64,000 nt of DNA from the NCBI GenBank assembly GCA_033026295.1, contig CM065176.1, positions 1,872,501 to 1,936,500 of the forward strand. The letters are read 5' to 3'. The DNA is from Channa striata. Its lineage: Eukaryota; Chordata; Actinopteri; Anabantiformes; Channidae. Shown here one piece after another: positions 46,816 through 58,865 of the stretch (positions are counted from its first letter, which is position 1; each line of letters opens with the position of its first letter). The notes below the pieces were generated by a model. The model worked only from the letters and a program-made list of their open reading frames with translations. It was not told the DNA's origin and searched no databases. The translations under genes were made by a program, and so were the position numbers.

Positions 46816-47998
46816 TCAGATTTCTAAGTTAGAAGCACAAGCTCATAAATCTGTTTTATTTCATGTATTTATGTTTAAGTGATGTGCATGCAAAAACACT
46901 TTGGAGTCAAAAACAGTGGGCTCTTATTCCTGAGCCAAGCCAAATGATCGGGCTCGCTAAAAAGAGCCAGAATTCTCATTACTAGTGCTAATCACAGTCA
47001 CATACCCCTTCACACTCTGACCTGGACGCTGCCCAGTCCAACCACAGCCTGACCTGCTGTTACTGAACTGCTCAGTTGCGAGACTTGTTCAAGGACACAA
47101 CATTGTTTTAGCCAGATTTAATTTAGCCAGTCCACAGACTGTGACGGTGACCATTTGAAAAAGGTTCCAATGCCAATAATTAATGGTTCTGCAGACATAA
47201 TTATGTCCTATATTATTATCCACTATTATTATTCAAAGAACTTTACATTCATGTGTATCTAATTAGGTCATTACAGTAATTATGTCCCAAATGTATAAAT
47301 GAGCTTTTTTTATCCATGTCAGTGTGAAAAAAAAGCCTGGTGTCATAGACAATTATGAAACAAACACTCTGTACATGCCCTCCAAAGAGCTTTTTGCAAG
47401 AGTCGCTAGACAGTCAGATGGATGTTAAACAAGTGAAGGCCGGAAGTGGCCCTGCTAAGTATATCATCAGGCCTGTACGCACATGGAACACATAACATCC
47501 CACACACTGAAAAAAATGCTGTTTCCATTAAATGGTGCTTTTCTGTTGTTGTTGTTGTTGTGTTTTTTTATATTTTAGTGACAAAAAACAGGCAGTTTAT
47601 TTGGGTTAATATAATACTAAGTCATTTTTAAAAGGTACAAAATTCGAATCAACATAACCCATTCATTTAAAGCACACTGAAGGCCTTGAACCAAGTAAAG
47701 AATGTCATAACACGCTTTCCATATTTTTGGTCAGACATGCGCATTGCACTCGGGACCATTTTCAAAAGCTGCACACAGACTGTTGCCATTCACTTATTTG
47801 GTAAGTATATAAATCTCTCTTGTAATGTATTTTAGAGTAGAACCTACATTATAAGCATTCATTTGTCTAGAACTTTATCTAATGGATAGAGATCCCTTAA
47901 ATGTAACAAGTTTTCTGTTCTTCCTCATTTGAAACCCGGCTCTAAGTATAGATGGAAGCTACACCAAAAAATTTTCTTCATGTAAGCCATGAATTCGC
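46816..47998. other. Intergenic DNA, nothing recognised
   Basis: Contains a (TTG)n stretch at about 47543-47561. No gene or defined repeat was recognised. Confidence 0.4.
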
Positions 47999-48041
47999 TA
48001 ACTTTCAGAATTAACTACTACTTCTCTTTCGGCTTTTCCCA

Positions 48042-49123
48042 TCAGGGGTCGCCACAGCGAATCATCCTTTTCCACTTTACTCTATCCTGGGCATCTTCCT
48101 CTCTGACACCAGCTAACCTCATGTCCTCTGTTAGGACGTCCATATATCTCCTCCTTGGTCGTCCTCTCGCCCTCTTGCCTGGCAGCTCCATCTCCAACAT
48201 CCTTCTACCAATATAATCACTATCCCTCCTCTGCACATGTCCAAACCATCTCAGTCTGGCCTCTCTGACTTTGTTGCTAACACAGGCAACGTGTGCTGTC
48301 CCTCTGATGAACTCGTTCCTAATTCTGTCCAACCTTGTCACTCCTAAGGAGAACCTCAACATCTTCATCTCTGCTGCTTCCATCTCTGCCTCTTGTCTCT
48401 TTCTCACTGCTACTGTCTCTAACCCATAGAGCAGAGCTGGTCTCACCACTGTCCTGTACACCTTTCCTTTGAGTCTTGCTGACACTCTTCTGTCACACAA
48501 CACTCCTGACACTTTCCTCCACCCATTCCAACCTGCCTGCACTCGCCTCTTCACCTCTTTTCCACACTCCCCATCACACTGAACTGATGACCCCAAGTAC
48601 TTAAACTCCTGCACCTTCTTCACCTCAGCCCCCTGTAACCTCACACTTCTAACTGGATCCCTCTCATTTACACACATGTATTCTGTCTTACTACGACTGA
48701 CTTTCATACCTCTTCTTTCCAGAGCAAACCTCCACCTCTCCAGCTGTTCCTCCACCTGCTCTCTACTCTCACTGCAAATCACAATGTCATCTGCAAACAT
48801 CATTGTCCAGGGAGATTTCTGTCTGACCTCATCTGTCAACCTGTCCATCAGCATAGCAAACAAGAAGGGACTCAAAGCCGATCCTTGGTGTAGTCCCACC
48901 TCCACCTTGAATTCCTCTGTCTGACCTCGGCACATCTTACCACCATCATGCTTCTCTCATACATGTCCTGAACTACTCTGACGTACTTCGCTGCCACTCC
49001 CGACAACCTCATACAGTACCACAGCTCCTCCCTCGGCACCCTGTCATACGCCTTCTCTAAATCCACAAAGACACAATGCAGCTCCTTCTGACCATCTCTG
49101 TACTTTTCCATCAACAACCTCAA
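48042..49123 (-). pseudogene. RTE ORF 3' part: RT palm and C-terminus, two frames
   Basis: Frame 48872-49123 has [20 protein letters not shown] (RT motif A). Frame 48042-48935 has [20 protein letters not shown] (motif B), TMMFADDIVICSE (catalytic FADD), FKYLGSSV, and the C-terminal end LRWFGHVQRRDSDYIGRRM. A second one-base loss near 48933 (CTCGGCAC against CTACGGCAC in the other copy) separates them. Apart from these single-base losses the domain looks well preserved. Confidence 0.8.
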
Positions 49124-51045
49124 AGCGAAAATGGCGTCAGTGGTGCTCTTACGGGCATGAAACCATACTGCTGCTCACAAATCTCCACCTCCTTCCTAAG
49201 CCTGGCCTCCACTACTCTTTCCCACAGCTTCATTGTGTGGCTCATCAGCTTTATCCCTCTATAGTTGCTACAGTTCTGCGTGTCACCCTTGTTCTTAAAG
49301 ATCGGCACCAGAACGCTTCTCCTCCATTCCTCAGGCATCTTCTCACTCTCTAAAATCCTGTTAAACAGACCTGTCAGAAACTTCACTGCTGTCTCTCCTA
49401 GACACTTCCACACCTCCACAGGTACGTCATCAGGACCTACAGCCTCTCCGCTCTTCATCCTTTTCAGAGCCTTCCTCACCTCATCCTTTCTAATCTCTCC
49501 TATTTCCTGCTCCACAACATCCACATCTTCCTCCCTTCTTTCCCTGTCATTTTCCACATTCATCAGCTCCTCAAAATACTCCTTCCATCTTCTCTGCACA
49601 CTCTCCTGGCTTGTTAGCACCTTTCCATCTCTGTCTTTAATCACCCTTATCTGTTGCACATCTTTCCCATCTCTATCTCTCTGTCTGGCTATCCTGTACA
49701 AGTCCTTCTCTCCTTCCTTCATGTCTAACCTGTCATACAGCTCATCGTAAGCTTTCTGTTTGGCCTTTGCCACCTCCCTCTTCACTCTGCGCTGCACTTC
49801 CTTGTACTCCTGTCTACTTTCCTCAGTCCTTTCTACATCCCACTTCCTTTTAACTAATCTCTTCCTCTGGATGCAGTCCTGTACTTCTTCATTCCACCAC
49901 CAAGTGTCTTTATCATCTTTCCTCTTTCCAGATGACACACCAAGCACCTTCCTACCTGTTTCCCTAATTACTTCTGCTGTAGTTTCCCAATCATCTGGAA
50001 GCTCTTCCTGACCACACAAAGCCTGTCTCAACTTCTGCCTGAATTCCTCACAAGTTTCTTCATTCTTTAGCTTCCACCACTTGGTCTTCTTTTCTGTCTT
50101 TCCTCTCTTCTTCTTCCTGACCACCAGAGTCATCTTACACACCACCATGCGGTGCTGTCTGGCTACACTCTCTCCTACCACCACTTTACAGTCACTAACC
50201 TCTCTCAAATGACCTCGTCTACATAGAATGTAGTCCACCTGTGTGCTCCTACCTCCACTCTTGTATGTCACTCTATGTTCCTCTCTCTTCTGGAAGTAAG
50301 TGTTAACTACAGCCATTTCCATCCTCTTAGCAAAGTCCACTACCATCTGTCCTTCTGGATTCCTGTCCTTTACACCAAACCTGCCCATCACCTCCTCATC
50401 ACCTCTGTTCCCCTCACCAACATGCCCATTGAAGTCTGCTCCAACAACTACTCTCTCTCCTCTGGGGATACTCTCTACAACCTCATCAAACTCACTCCAG
50501 AATCTCTCTTTTTCTTCTAACTCACAGCCAACTTGTGGAGCATACCCACTGACTACGTTCACCATCACACCTTCTATTTCTAGCTTTAGGCTCATCACCC
50601 TGTCTGAGACTCTTTTCACCTCTAGAACATTGTTCACAAACTCCCCCTTCAGGATCACTCCTACTCCGTTTCTCTTCCTATCCACACCATGGTAGAACAG
50701 TTTGTATCCTCCTCCAATACTACGTGCTTTGCTGCCTTTCCACCTCGTCTCTTGCACACACAGTACATCTACCTTCCTTCTCTCCATCATGTCTGCCAGC
50801 TCTCTACCTTTCCCTGTCATTGTGCCAACGTTAAGAGTCCCTACTCTCAAATCTACGCTCCTGCCTTTCCCCTTCTCTCTCTGACCACGAAGCCTTCTGC
50901 CTCCTCTCCTTCTTCGACCAACAGTAGTCCAATTTCCACCGGCACCCTGTAGGTTAACAGCACCGGTGGCGGTCGTTGTTAACCCGGGCCTCGACCGATC
51001 CGGTATGAAAGTGGTATGGATGACTCGCATGGTTGTACTTGGCAA
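49120..51045 (-). CDS. RTE ORF 5' part: endonuclease and RT start, 641 codons
   Basis: ATG at 51043-51045. Endonuclease motifs in order: [64 protein letters not shown] and [10 protein letters not shown] begins with [32 protein letters not shown] and YGFMP. The frame shifts at about 49155, where one G of a GGGG run found in the other copy is missing (ACGGGCATG against ACGGGGCATG), giving a false end. The product would nick target DNA and start reverse transcription. Confidence 0.85.
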   Translation of the reverse strand: MPSTTMRVIHTTFIPDRSRPGLTTTATGAVNLQGAGGNWTTVGRRRRGGRRLRGQREKGKGRSVDLRVGTLNVGTMTGKGRELADMMERRKVDVLCVQETRWKGSKARSIGGGYKLFYHGVDRKRNGVGVILKGEFVNNVLEVKRVSDRVMSLKLEIEGVMVNVVSGYAPQVGCELEEKERFWSEFDEVVESIPRGERVVVGADFNGHVGEGNRGDEEVMGRFGVKDRNPEGQMVVDFAKRMEMAVVNTYFQKREEHRVTYKSGGRSTQVDYILCRRGHLREVSDCKVVVGESVARQHRMVVCKMTLVVRKKKRGKTEKKTKWWKLKNEETCEEFRQKLRQALCGQEELPDDWETTAEVIRETGRKVLGVSSGKRKDDKDTWWWNEEVQDCIQRKRLVKRKWDVERTEESRQEYKEVQRRVKREVAKAKQKAYDELYDRLDMKEGEKDLYRIARQRDRDGKDVQQIRVIKDRDGKVLTSQESVQRRWKEYFEELMNVENDRERREEDVDVVEQEIGEIRKDEVRKALKRMKSGEAVGPDDVPVEVWKCLGETAVKFLTGLFNRILESEKMPEEWRRSVLVPIFKNKGDTQNCSNYRGIKLMSHTMKLWERVVEARLRKEVEICEQQYGFMPVRAPLTPFSL

Positions 51046-51160
51046 AATTTTACGCCGGATGCCCTTCCTGACGCAACCCTCTCTATTTATCCGGGCTTGG
51101 GACCGGCACAGAAGTTACTGGCTTGCAACCCCTGTGGCTAGATTAACTTTCAGAATTAAC

Positions 51161-52171
51161 CAATGATTAAATTAACCGTAAAATGTAAAGAAACTTTGCC
51201 TATAGGTGTCAGAAGCTCATCAGCAATGTGCCCTTTATTGGAGAGTTCAAAAACAGATGGCAAGCATGTTTTCTGTGAGTGACGAAGTGTAGCATTCTCC
51301 TTTACATTTAGTTTTACTTATCCATGCATTAATCATAGCCCCACGATTTCGTCATTGTTGTGTTTTAAATATTAAGCAAATGAGCATATTAGTGATAAAT
51401 AAATTGATTCAAAAACATAAAGTTGACAAAATTTTGAGGCAAAACGTTCATTATAGTAATATTTACTTTTGCTAATTGTGTGAAATTACAGGTTAATGCA
51501 GACTTCACTACACTACCTCTGCAGTCAACCTTTATGTCTTGACTGGATCGCTACTCCAGTCAGCTGATGACGGCACCTGACAGCCTTATTAAGGGCTATT
51601 TGGTAAGTGTGCTGTGTAATTATTACTCTTTGGAAGTTAGCAAGCATATATTTTTCTTTAGAAATAGCTATTTCTTTCACTAAGAATATTGTAGCCCCAG
51701 CTAGTTGTGTGTGGCAGCTACAGTGGTTTAGAAGGAGCTAGAGTAGCTAACTGGTGTAGCTAAGCTACAGGAACTATAAGTGTCCCTGGAAGAAAGCAAG
51801 GAAAGCAGCAGAAAACAGCCACAATCATTAACACAACTACACTAAAACACTCTAAAAGACAGCAACTATTTACATTACCCATAATCCTTAGCATCCAGCC
51901 TCCGGTCCACCGGCCGGGCCGCTACAATATTTTAGAACTGCAGGTATTTGATTATTATGCAAGATTGATCTGGCAAGTGCCAATAACGTAAAAACAAACT
52001 ATTAAAGAACCTACAAATAACTCAATTTGCAGTTTTCAGCGATTACGATGTAGTTTTTCTCATCAGTAATCATAGCAGTGTACCTTCAACCTAATGTTGA
52101 CTTTTAGTTTGGAACAGATGTAAAAAGAGCACATTTTGATTTTGGACCGTTCCAGGTTAATGCAACATCCC
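51161..52171. other. Intergenic DNA with a small palindromic-ended segment
   Basis: AATATTGTAGC at 51685-51695 and GCTACAATATT at 51921-51931 bound a 247-bp segment. Otherwise nothing is recognised. Confidence 0.4.
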
Positions 52172-52179
52172 TTAAGTAC

Positions 52180-52952
52180 TAGAGATGGGAAAAACGAATC
52201 TTTTGACTGACTCGGATGTTTAACTCTCGAACAGTAAGTAGAACGAATCTTTTTGAGTTATTTCGTTCACTATGTTCCTCTTTCACCACGTGACGCTGTA
52301 GCCCTCTTGTGGGCTTTCTAAAAAGGGCTGCGGTTCTCAAACACTATATACTGAAGATGACATGGTTTGATTCAGCTGACAAATTATAATACACAAAATG
52401 CCAAAAGCAATTCAAACCATGTGAAAACCTAGCAAAGCAAATACACACCACAATAAAGTGACTTGTGTCCTACGTTCTCCCTGCCATTGTTGTTTAACAG
52501 CTCGACAGTGACTTGGTGGCTGTCACGTGACAAATGAACAAAACAATCCCTAATGATCTGTATGAACGACTTGTGAGAGAACTGTAGTACTTGCTGCTCA
52601 CCACGGAGCGACCTGGCTGTCACGTGACAAATGAACGAAACAACCATCCGTAAAGATCCGTAACGATCCGGATGAATGACTCGTGAAAGAACTGTAGTAC
52701 TTGCTATTCGCCACAGAGCGGCCTGGCTGTCACGTGACAAAAGAACAAGGACGGCCGCACAGCTCAGTGAGTCGTGAACGAATCATTTCTGTTTCCTGTC
52801 CTGCTGACTGAGCTTATGCAGCTGCTGCCATATGGCGAGAGAAGGTACTGCAGGAAAATGAACAAATCACTCATTGAGAGGATTCATTACTCCCAAGTCA
52901 TATGCAATATTAGTTCACATCGAACAAGTCACTCACGAACGACTCATCACTG
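52180..52952. mobile_element. hAT-like non-autonomous transposon, 773 bp, 8-bp target duplication
   Basis: TTAAGTAC flanks it at 52172-52179 and 52953-52960. The ends TAGAGATGGG and, reverse complemented, CAGTGATGAG are imperfect inverted repeats of hAT character. Both arms contain repeated ACGAATC/GACTCGT-type words. No transposase ORF is visible, so it would depend on another element. Confidence 0.72.
52510..52745. repeat. Tandem repeat of about 97-110 bp within the hAT-like element
   Basis: The word CTGTCACGTGACAAATGAAC starts each unit (CACGTG at 52524, 52621 and 52731). Other shared words are GAACTGTAGTACTTGCT and GAGCGRCCTGG. Two full units and the start of a third are seen. Confidence 0.8.
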
Positions 52953-52960
52953 TTAAGTAC

Positions 52961-53357
52961 AATGAATATAATAGCATTGAGTAAATGGAACATGCCTACA
53001 TGATCTAGCATGTAATTAATAGAATGGAGTTGCATCAAATTAAAAACATGTTACATTTAATTTGCTACAGTTTTTAATATTAATTCAAGGAGATAACTTA
53101 CTTCAGTAAATATAACGTCTCATTTCATTGAGTGGGGACATAGAGTCTTCTGATCTGCCTGGTCCGTAGGTGTGATGAAGTTCAGTGATACTCATTAGAG
53201 GTGTGGAAATGGCCATTTACCAATCAATGCCTTGGGAAAATACAGCGCCTGGCCCCCAAAAAGGTCACCACCTGGTTTTACCATCACAAATAGGTAAGAA
53301 CCTCCCATTAATTACTGCAGTGATTAATATGTCTCAACTAATGTAAAGGACGCATAC
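52961..53357. other. Intergenic DNA, nothing recognised
   Basis: AT-rich sequence between the hAT-like element and the LINE; no signal seen. Confidence 0.4.
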
Positions 53358-55243
53358 ACCTCCAGCCCCCTCCCCCCACTTGGCCGCTCTGGTCACAATC
53401 TGGTACATCTGCACCCTGAATACACACCCAGGGTGAGAAGACAGCCAGCACAGACGACTGTGAAACTGTGGACTGATGAGGCGAGAGGTGTGGAGGGGCC
53501 TGAAGACCATCTCAAGCCGCGGACAGGGGGCAGTCAGGGGGTCAGCTGATAAAGATCAAGTCTGGGCCAACAAGTTAAACCTGTTTTTCAACAGATTCGA
53601 CTCCAACCCTACTCCATCAACGAGCCCCCCAGCCCCCTCCTCACACGTCTACAGTCCGGCAGCTTTGACCACCATCCCCCGATCTCCTCCACCTCTCCCC
53701 ACCCCCCTGTCTTCACACAACTCCACAACCAGCCCCCCTTCCTCCCCCTAACCCTTACATCAAGTCAAGTGAGGGGAGAGCTAAAACACCTCAGAGTCAG
53801 GAAGGCTGCAGGAACGGATGAGATCAGCGCCAGACTGCTGAGGAACTGTGCTGACCAGCTCTGTGAGGTGGTCACATACACATTTAACCTGAGCCTCAGT
53901 CTGGAGAGGGTCCCTGTTTTGTGGAAGACTTCGTGTGTAGTTGCACTTCCCAAGGTAACTCACGTGAAGGAGCCAAACCACTAAAGACCTGTAGCCTTGA
54001 CCTCCCACCTGATGAAGACCATGGAGAGGCTCGTCCTGAGGCACCTTCGAGCCGTGGTAGGCACAGTGCGAGACCCTCTGCAGTTTGCCTACAGGCCAAA
54101 CATCGGGGTGGAGGACGCTGTCATCTACCTGCTGCACCGGGCACGGACTCACCTGGAAGCTGCCGGAACCGCTGTGAGAGTCATGTTTTTTTACTTCTCA
54201 AGAGCTTTTAATACCATTCATCCAGCATTACTGCGAAGGAAGCTGGAAGGGGCAGGAGTGGATAGGAAACTGACTGCAAGGACAACGGATTACCTCACCA
54301 ACAGGCCACAGTATGTGCGGCTGCGGAACTGTGTGTCTGAGGTGCTGGTCTGCAGTACGGGGGCTCCTCAGGGTACAGTAGTCTCACCGTTCCTCTTCAC
54401 TCTGTACACCTCGGCCTTCACCTACAACATAAGCAGTTGTCATCTCCAGAAATTCTCTGATGACTCAGCAATAGTTGGTTGTAAATCAGATGGGAACGAG
54501 CTGGAGTACAGGTCAGTGATCATGGACTTTGTGGACTGGTGTGAAAGCAACCACCTGTGCTTAAACACCAGTAAGGAGATGGTGATTGACTTCCGGAGAA
54601 AGACACTACCATTCACACCGATGAACATCCAGGGCTCCAGAAGGGTCAAAGTCGCCTCCATCTTCTGAGGAGACTGAGGTCCTTCTGCGTGTGCGGGGCC
54701 ATGTTAAGGACATTTTATGACTCTGTGGTGGCCTCAACTCTGCGCTACGCTGTGGTCTGCTGGGGCTCAGGCAGCACCGACCAGGACAAGAACAGACTGA
54801 ACAAGCTGGTCAAGAGAGCCAGCTCTGTCCTGCCCACTGGACTCTGTGGAGGAGGTGGGTGAGAGGAGGATGTTGGCCAAGTTGATATCCATCATAGACA
54901 ACACCTGTCATCCGCTGCACCAGACAGTGGAGGCTCTGTGCAGCCCCTTCAGTGGCCGACTGATACACCCTCAGTGTAGGACAGAGCATTACCGCAGGTC
55001 TTTCATTCCCACCGCGGTTAGAATATATAACTCCACAGTCTAACCTACTTGAACTTCAAATATTGTAAATATTTTGTAGTACATTGTACATTGTAAATAG
55101 ACTTGAATTAAAATTTTTTGCACATTACTTGCACTTTATTACAATAGTTAGTGCACTACTCTTGTTGCTTTGTATATCTGGGAGCTTTGTAACGAGTAAA
55201 TTTCCCCGTCGTGGGATCAATAAAGATTGCCTTACCTTAACTA
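53358..55243 (+). mobile_element. CR1-like LINE, 5'-truncated, with RT and 3' tail
   Basis: It begins in the endonuclease C-terminus (LGRSGHNLVHLHPEY, usually SDHN), then linker and RT, then a 3' UTR with GGGATCAATAAAGATTGCCT followed by TACCTTAA. A shorter copy of the same 3' end is at 61679-61811. The RTE copy at 55244 has inserted exactly in the CCTTACCTTAACTA tail. It carries frameshifts and stops throughout and is inactive. Clade within the L2/Rex1/CR1 group is unresolved. Confidence 0.78.
53997..54668 (+). pseudogene. CR1-like reverse transcriptase ORF, 223 codons
   Basis: HLMKTMERLVLRHLRAVVGT, LQFAYRPNIGVEDAVIYLLH, VMFFYFSRAFNTIHPALLRR (motif A; usual FxDFSSAF, the catalytic Asp is Tyr here), STGAPQGTVVSPFLFTLY (motif B), LQKFSDDSAIVG (motif C, FSDD), and MDFVDWCESNHLCLN. 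The Asp-to-Tyr change in motif A would itself kill the enzyme. The frame is lost before the thumb region, which continues at 54665-55040 (WGSGSTDQDKNRLNKLVKRA). Confidence 0.75.
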
Positions 55244-55633
55244 CTACTACTCTTTCGGCTTTTCCCATCAGGGGTCGCCACAGCGAATCATCCGTTTCCA
55301 CTTCTCTCTATACTGGGCATCTTCCTCTCTGACACCAGCTAACCTCATGTCCTCTGTTAGAACGTCCATAAATCTCCTCCTTGGTCGTCATCTCGCCCTC
55401 TCGCCTGGCAGCTCCATCTCCAACATCCTTCTACCAATATAATCACTATCCCTCCTCTGCACATGTCCAAACCATCTCTATCTGGCCTCTCTGACTTTGT
55501 TACTAAAACAGGCAACGTGCGCTGTCCCTCTGATGAGCTCATTACTTATTCTATCCAACCTTATCACTCCTAAGGAGAACCTCAACATCTTCATCTCTGC
55601 TGATTCTATCTCTGCCTCTTGTCTCTTTCTCAC

Positions 55634-56224
55634 TGTTACGACCTGGTCGTAATATGTTATAAGGTGTTTGTATGCCTGTGTACCTTGTCTCTCCCTGTAT
55701 GTGAGTGTCTGTGACGTGTCTGGCATTGATTGAGCGGCTAAGAGTGTGATTGGCTGAACAGGTTTGTTGGATGCCGTTCCGGGAGTGGATTGGTCGCAGT
55801 CTCCACCTGAGGGATTTAAATCCAGTGTCTTCCAGTCCGACCCGGGACTCTCCTCGCGCCCACCGCCAGACCCACATACTACCTTGTTGTGCCTTGAAGC
55901 ACGAATTCAGTGTTAAGGGTGTGGTTAGCCTTTTATTTGTTTGATTACCAGTTTTCCCCAATTTTTGGCTAGGAGTGTAGGTTAGTACAATGTATGATTT
56001 GTTTTAATTTATGTTGGATGAGGTAAGAGCAGCTTTGCCGGTTTGGTTATTTTTTGTTTGTTATTTTGGCTGGACCCACCCTGACGTTGTAAACCTGTGT
56101 CTAAACAGACAATACAATAAACCTTGTGGGCTTAAGTATCTGTTCTGGTGGTTTCTGGGCGCTGGGAAGAGGGGAGTCTCAAATTGTGTTGCGTCCTGGT
56201 TCTCCCCTAGGCCGGGGCGTAACA
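55634..56224. mobile_element. Solo LTR (Gypsy-like), 591 bp, 5-bp target duplication CTCAC
   Basis: The insert begins TGTTACGACC and ends GGCGTAACA, with CTCAC at 55629-55633 and 56225-56229. The other RTE copy gives the empty site. TG...CA ends with TGTTACG/CGTAACA inverted terminal bases, a 5-bp duplication and an AATAAA at 56116-56121 fit a long terminal repeat. No internal retroelement genes remain, so recombination between two LTRs probably removed them. The polyadenylation signal reads on the plus strand. Confidence 0.82.
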
Positions 56225-56236
56225 CTCACTGCTACT

Positions 56237-57618
56237 GTCTCTAACCCATAAAGCAGAGCTGGTCTCACCACTGTCCTGTACCCCTTTCCTTTGAGTCTTG
56301 CTGACACTCTTCTGTCACACAACACTCCTGACACTTTCCTCCACCCATTCCAACCTGCCTGCACTCGCCTCTTCACCTCTTTTCCACACTTCCCATCATA
56401 CTGAACTGTTGACCCCAAGGACTTAAACTCCTGCACCTTCTTCACCTCAGCCCCCTGTAACCTCACACTTCTACCTGGCTCCCTCTCGTTTCCACACATG
56501 TATTCTGTCTTGCTACGACTGACTTTCATGCCTCTTCTTTCCAGAGCAAACCTCCACCTCTCCAGCTGTTCCTCCACCTGCTCTCTACTCTCACTGCAAA
56601 TCACAATGTCATCTGCAAACATTGTCCAGGGAGATTTCTGTCTGACCTCATATGTCAACCTGTCCATCAGCATAGCAAACAAGAAGGGGCTCAAAGCCGA
56701 TCCTTGGCGTAGTCCCACCTCCACCTTAAACTCCTCTGTCTGACCTACGGCACATCTCACCACCGTCATGCTCCTCTCATACATGTCCTGAACTACTCTG
56801 ACGTACTTCTCTGCCACTCCCAACATCCTCATACATTACCACAGCTCCTCGCTCGGCACCCTGTCATACACCTTCTCTAAATCCACAAAGACACAATGCA
56901 GCTCCTTCTGACCATCTCTGTACTTTTCCATCAACAATCTCAAAGCGAAAATGGAATCAGTGGTGCTCTTACGGGGCATGAAGCCATACTGCTGCTCACA
57001 AATCTCCACCTCCTTCCTAAGCCTGGCTTCCACTACTCTTTCCCACAGCTTAATTGTGTGGCTCATCAGCTTTATCCCTCTGTAGTTGCTGCAGTTCTGC
57101 GTGTCACCCTTGTTCTTAAAGATCGGCACCAGAACGCTTCTCCTCCATTCCTCAGGCATCTTCTCACTCTCTAAAATCCTGTTAAACAGACCTGTCAGAA
57201 ACTTCACTGCTGTCTCTCCTAGACACTTCCACACCTCCACAGGTATGTCATCAGGACCAACAGCCTTTCCGCTCTTCATCCTTTTCAGAGCCTTCCTCAC
57301 CTCATCCTTTCTAATCTCTCCTATTTCCTGCTCCACAACATCCACATCTTCCTCCCTTCTTTCCCTGTAATTTTCCTCATTCATCAGCTCCTCAAAATAC
57401 TCCTTCCATCTTCTCTGCACAATCTCCTGGCTTGTTAGCACCTTTCCATCTCTGTCTTTAATCACCCTTATCAGTTGCACATCTTTCCCATCTCTATGTC
57501 TCTGCCTGGCTAGCCTGTACAAGTTCTTCTCTCCTTGCTTCGTGTCTAACCTGTCATACAGCTCATCGTAAGTTTTCTGTTTAGCCTTTGCTACCTCCCT
57601 CTTCACTCTGCGCTGCAC
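56237..57618 (-). pseudogene. RTE reverse transcriptase, two frames
   Basis: 57618-56836 includes [60 protein letters not shown] and VFVDLEKVYDRVP (motif A). 56832-56237 includes [20 protein letters not shown] (motif B) and SPWTMFADDIVICSE (FADD, one Met codon shorter than the other copy). A stop lies between them, at the LWxCM position near 56833. The C-terminal part runs into the LTR insertion at 56229. Confidence 0.8.
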
Positions 57619-57806
57619 TTCCTTGTACTCCTGTGTACTTTCCTCAGTCCTTTCTACATCCCACTTCCATTTAGCTAACCTCTTCCTCTGGATGCAGTCC
57701 TGTACTTTCTCATTCCACCACCAAGTGTCTTTATCTTTTTTCTCCTTCTAGATGACACACCTAGTACCTTCCTACCTGTTTCCCTGACTACCTCTGCTGT
57801 AGTTTC

Positions 57807-58865
57807 CTAGTCATCTGGAAGCTCTTCCTGACCACCCAAAGCCTGTCTCAACTTATGCCTGAATTCCTCACAAGTTTCTTCATTCTTTAGCTTCCACCAC
57901 TTGGTCTTCTTTTCTGACTTTCCTCTCTTCTTCTTCCTGACCACCAGAGTCATCTTACACACCACCATGCGGTGCTGTCTGGCTACACTCTCTCCTACCA
58001 CCACTTTACAGTCACTAACCTCTCTCAAATGACCTCGTCTACATAGGATGTAGTCCACCTGTGTACTCCTACCTCCACTCTTGCAAGTCACTCTGTGTTC
58101 CTCTCTCTTTTGAAAGTAAGTGTTGACTACAACCATTTCCATCCTCTTAGCAAAGTCTACCACCACCTGTCCTTCTGGATTCCTGTCCTTTACACCAAAC
58201 CTGCCTATCACCTCCTCATCACCTCTGTTACCCTCACCAACATGCCCATTGAAGTCTGCACCAACAACTAGTCTCTCTCCTCTGGGGATACTCTCTACAA
58301 CCTCATCAAACTCACTCCAGAATCTCTCCTTCTCTTCTAACTCACAGCCAACTTGCGGAGCATAACCACTGACTACGTTCACCATCACCCCTTCGATTTC
58401 TAGCTTTAGGCTCATCACCCTGTCTGAGACTCTTTTCACTTCTAGAACATTGTTCACAAACTCCCCCTTCAGGATCACTCCTACTCCATTTCTCTTCCTA
58501 TCCACACCATGGTAGAACAGTTTGTGTCCTCCTCCAATACTACGTGCTTTGCTACCCTTCCACCTCGTCTCCTGCACACACAGTACATGTACCTTCCTTC
58601 TCTCCATCATGTCTGCCAGCTCTCTACCTCTCCCTGTCATTGTGCCAACGTTAAGAGTCCCTACTCTCAGATCTAAGCTCCTGCCTTTCCTCTTCTCTCT
58701 CTGACCACGAACCCTTCTGCCTCCTCTCCTTCTTTGACCAACAGTAGTCCAATTTCCACCGGCACCTTGTAGGTTAACAGCACCGGTGGTGGTCATTGTT
58801 AACCCGGGCCTCGACTGATCCAGTATGAAAGTGGTTTTGATGACTTGCATGGTTGTACTTGGCAA
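57807..58865 (-). pseudogene. RTE endonuclease ORF, 352 codons
   Basis: Begins with the same MPSTTM start as the other copy and shows [38 protein letters not shown] and QHRMVV. The endonuclease motifs seem intact, but the frame stops at GGQEELPDD, before the RT. Differences from the 51045-49120 frame are few. Confidence 0.8.

Larger units (their letters stand above)
48016..51143 (-). mobile_element. RTE-type LINE, near full length, 3,128 bp, 17-bp target duplication
   Basis: The direct repeat TAACTTTCAGAATTAAC flanks it at 47999-48015 and 51144-51160. Read on the minus strand it has a short 5' UTR, one ORF with AP-endonuclease and reverse transcriptase, and a 3' end GGCGACCCCTGATGGGAAAA then GCCGAAAG, typical of RTE-like elements. 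Its length is the same as the second copy at 55244-58967 once that copy's LTR and extra target duplication are subtracted. Confidence 0.88.

Noticed and set aside
48676..50952. Several plus-strand ORFs rich in Ser, Thr and Pro
   Set aside because: They are antisense shadows of the RTE ORF and repeat in the second copy for the same reason.
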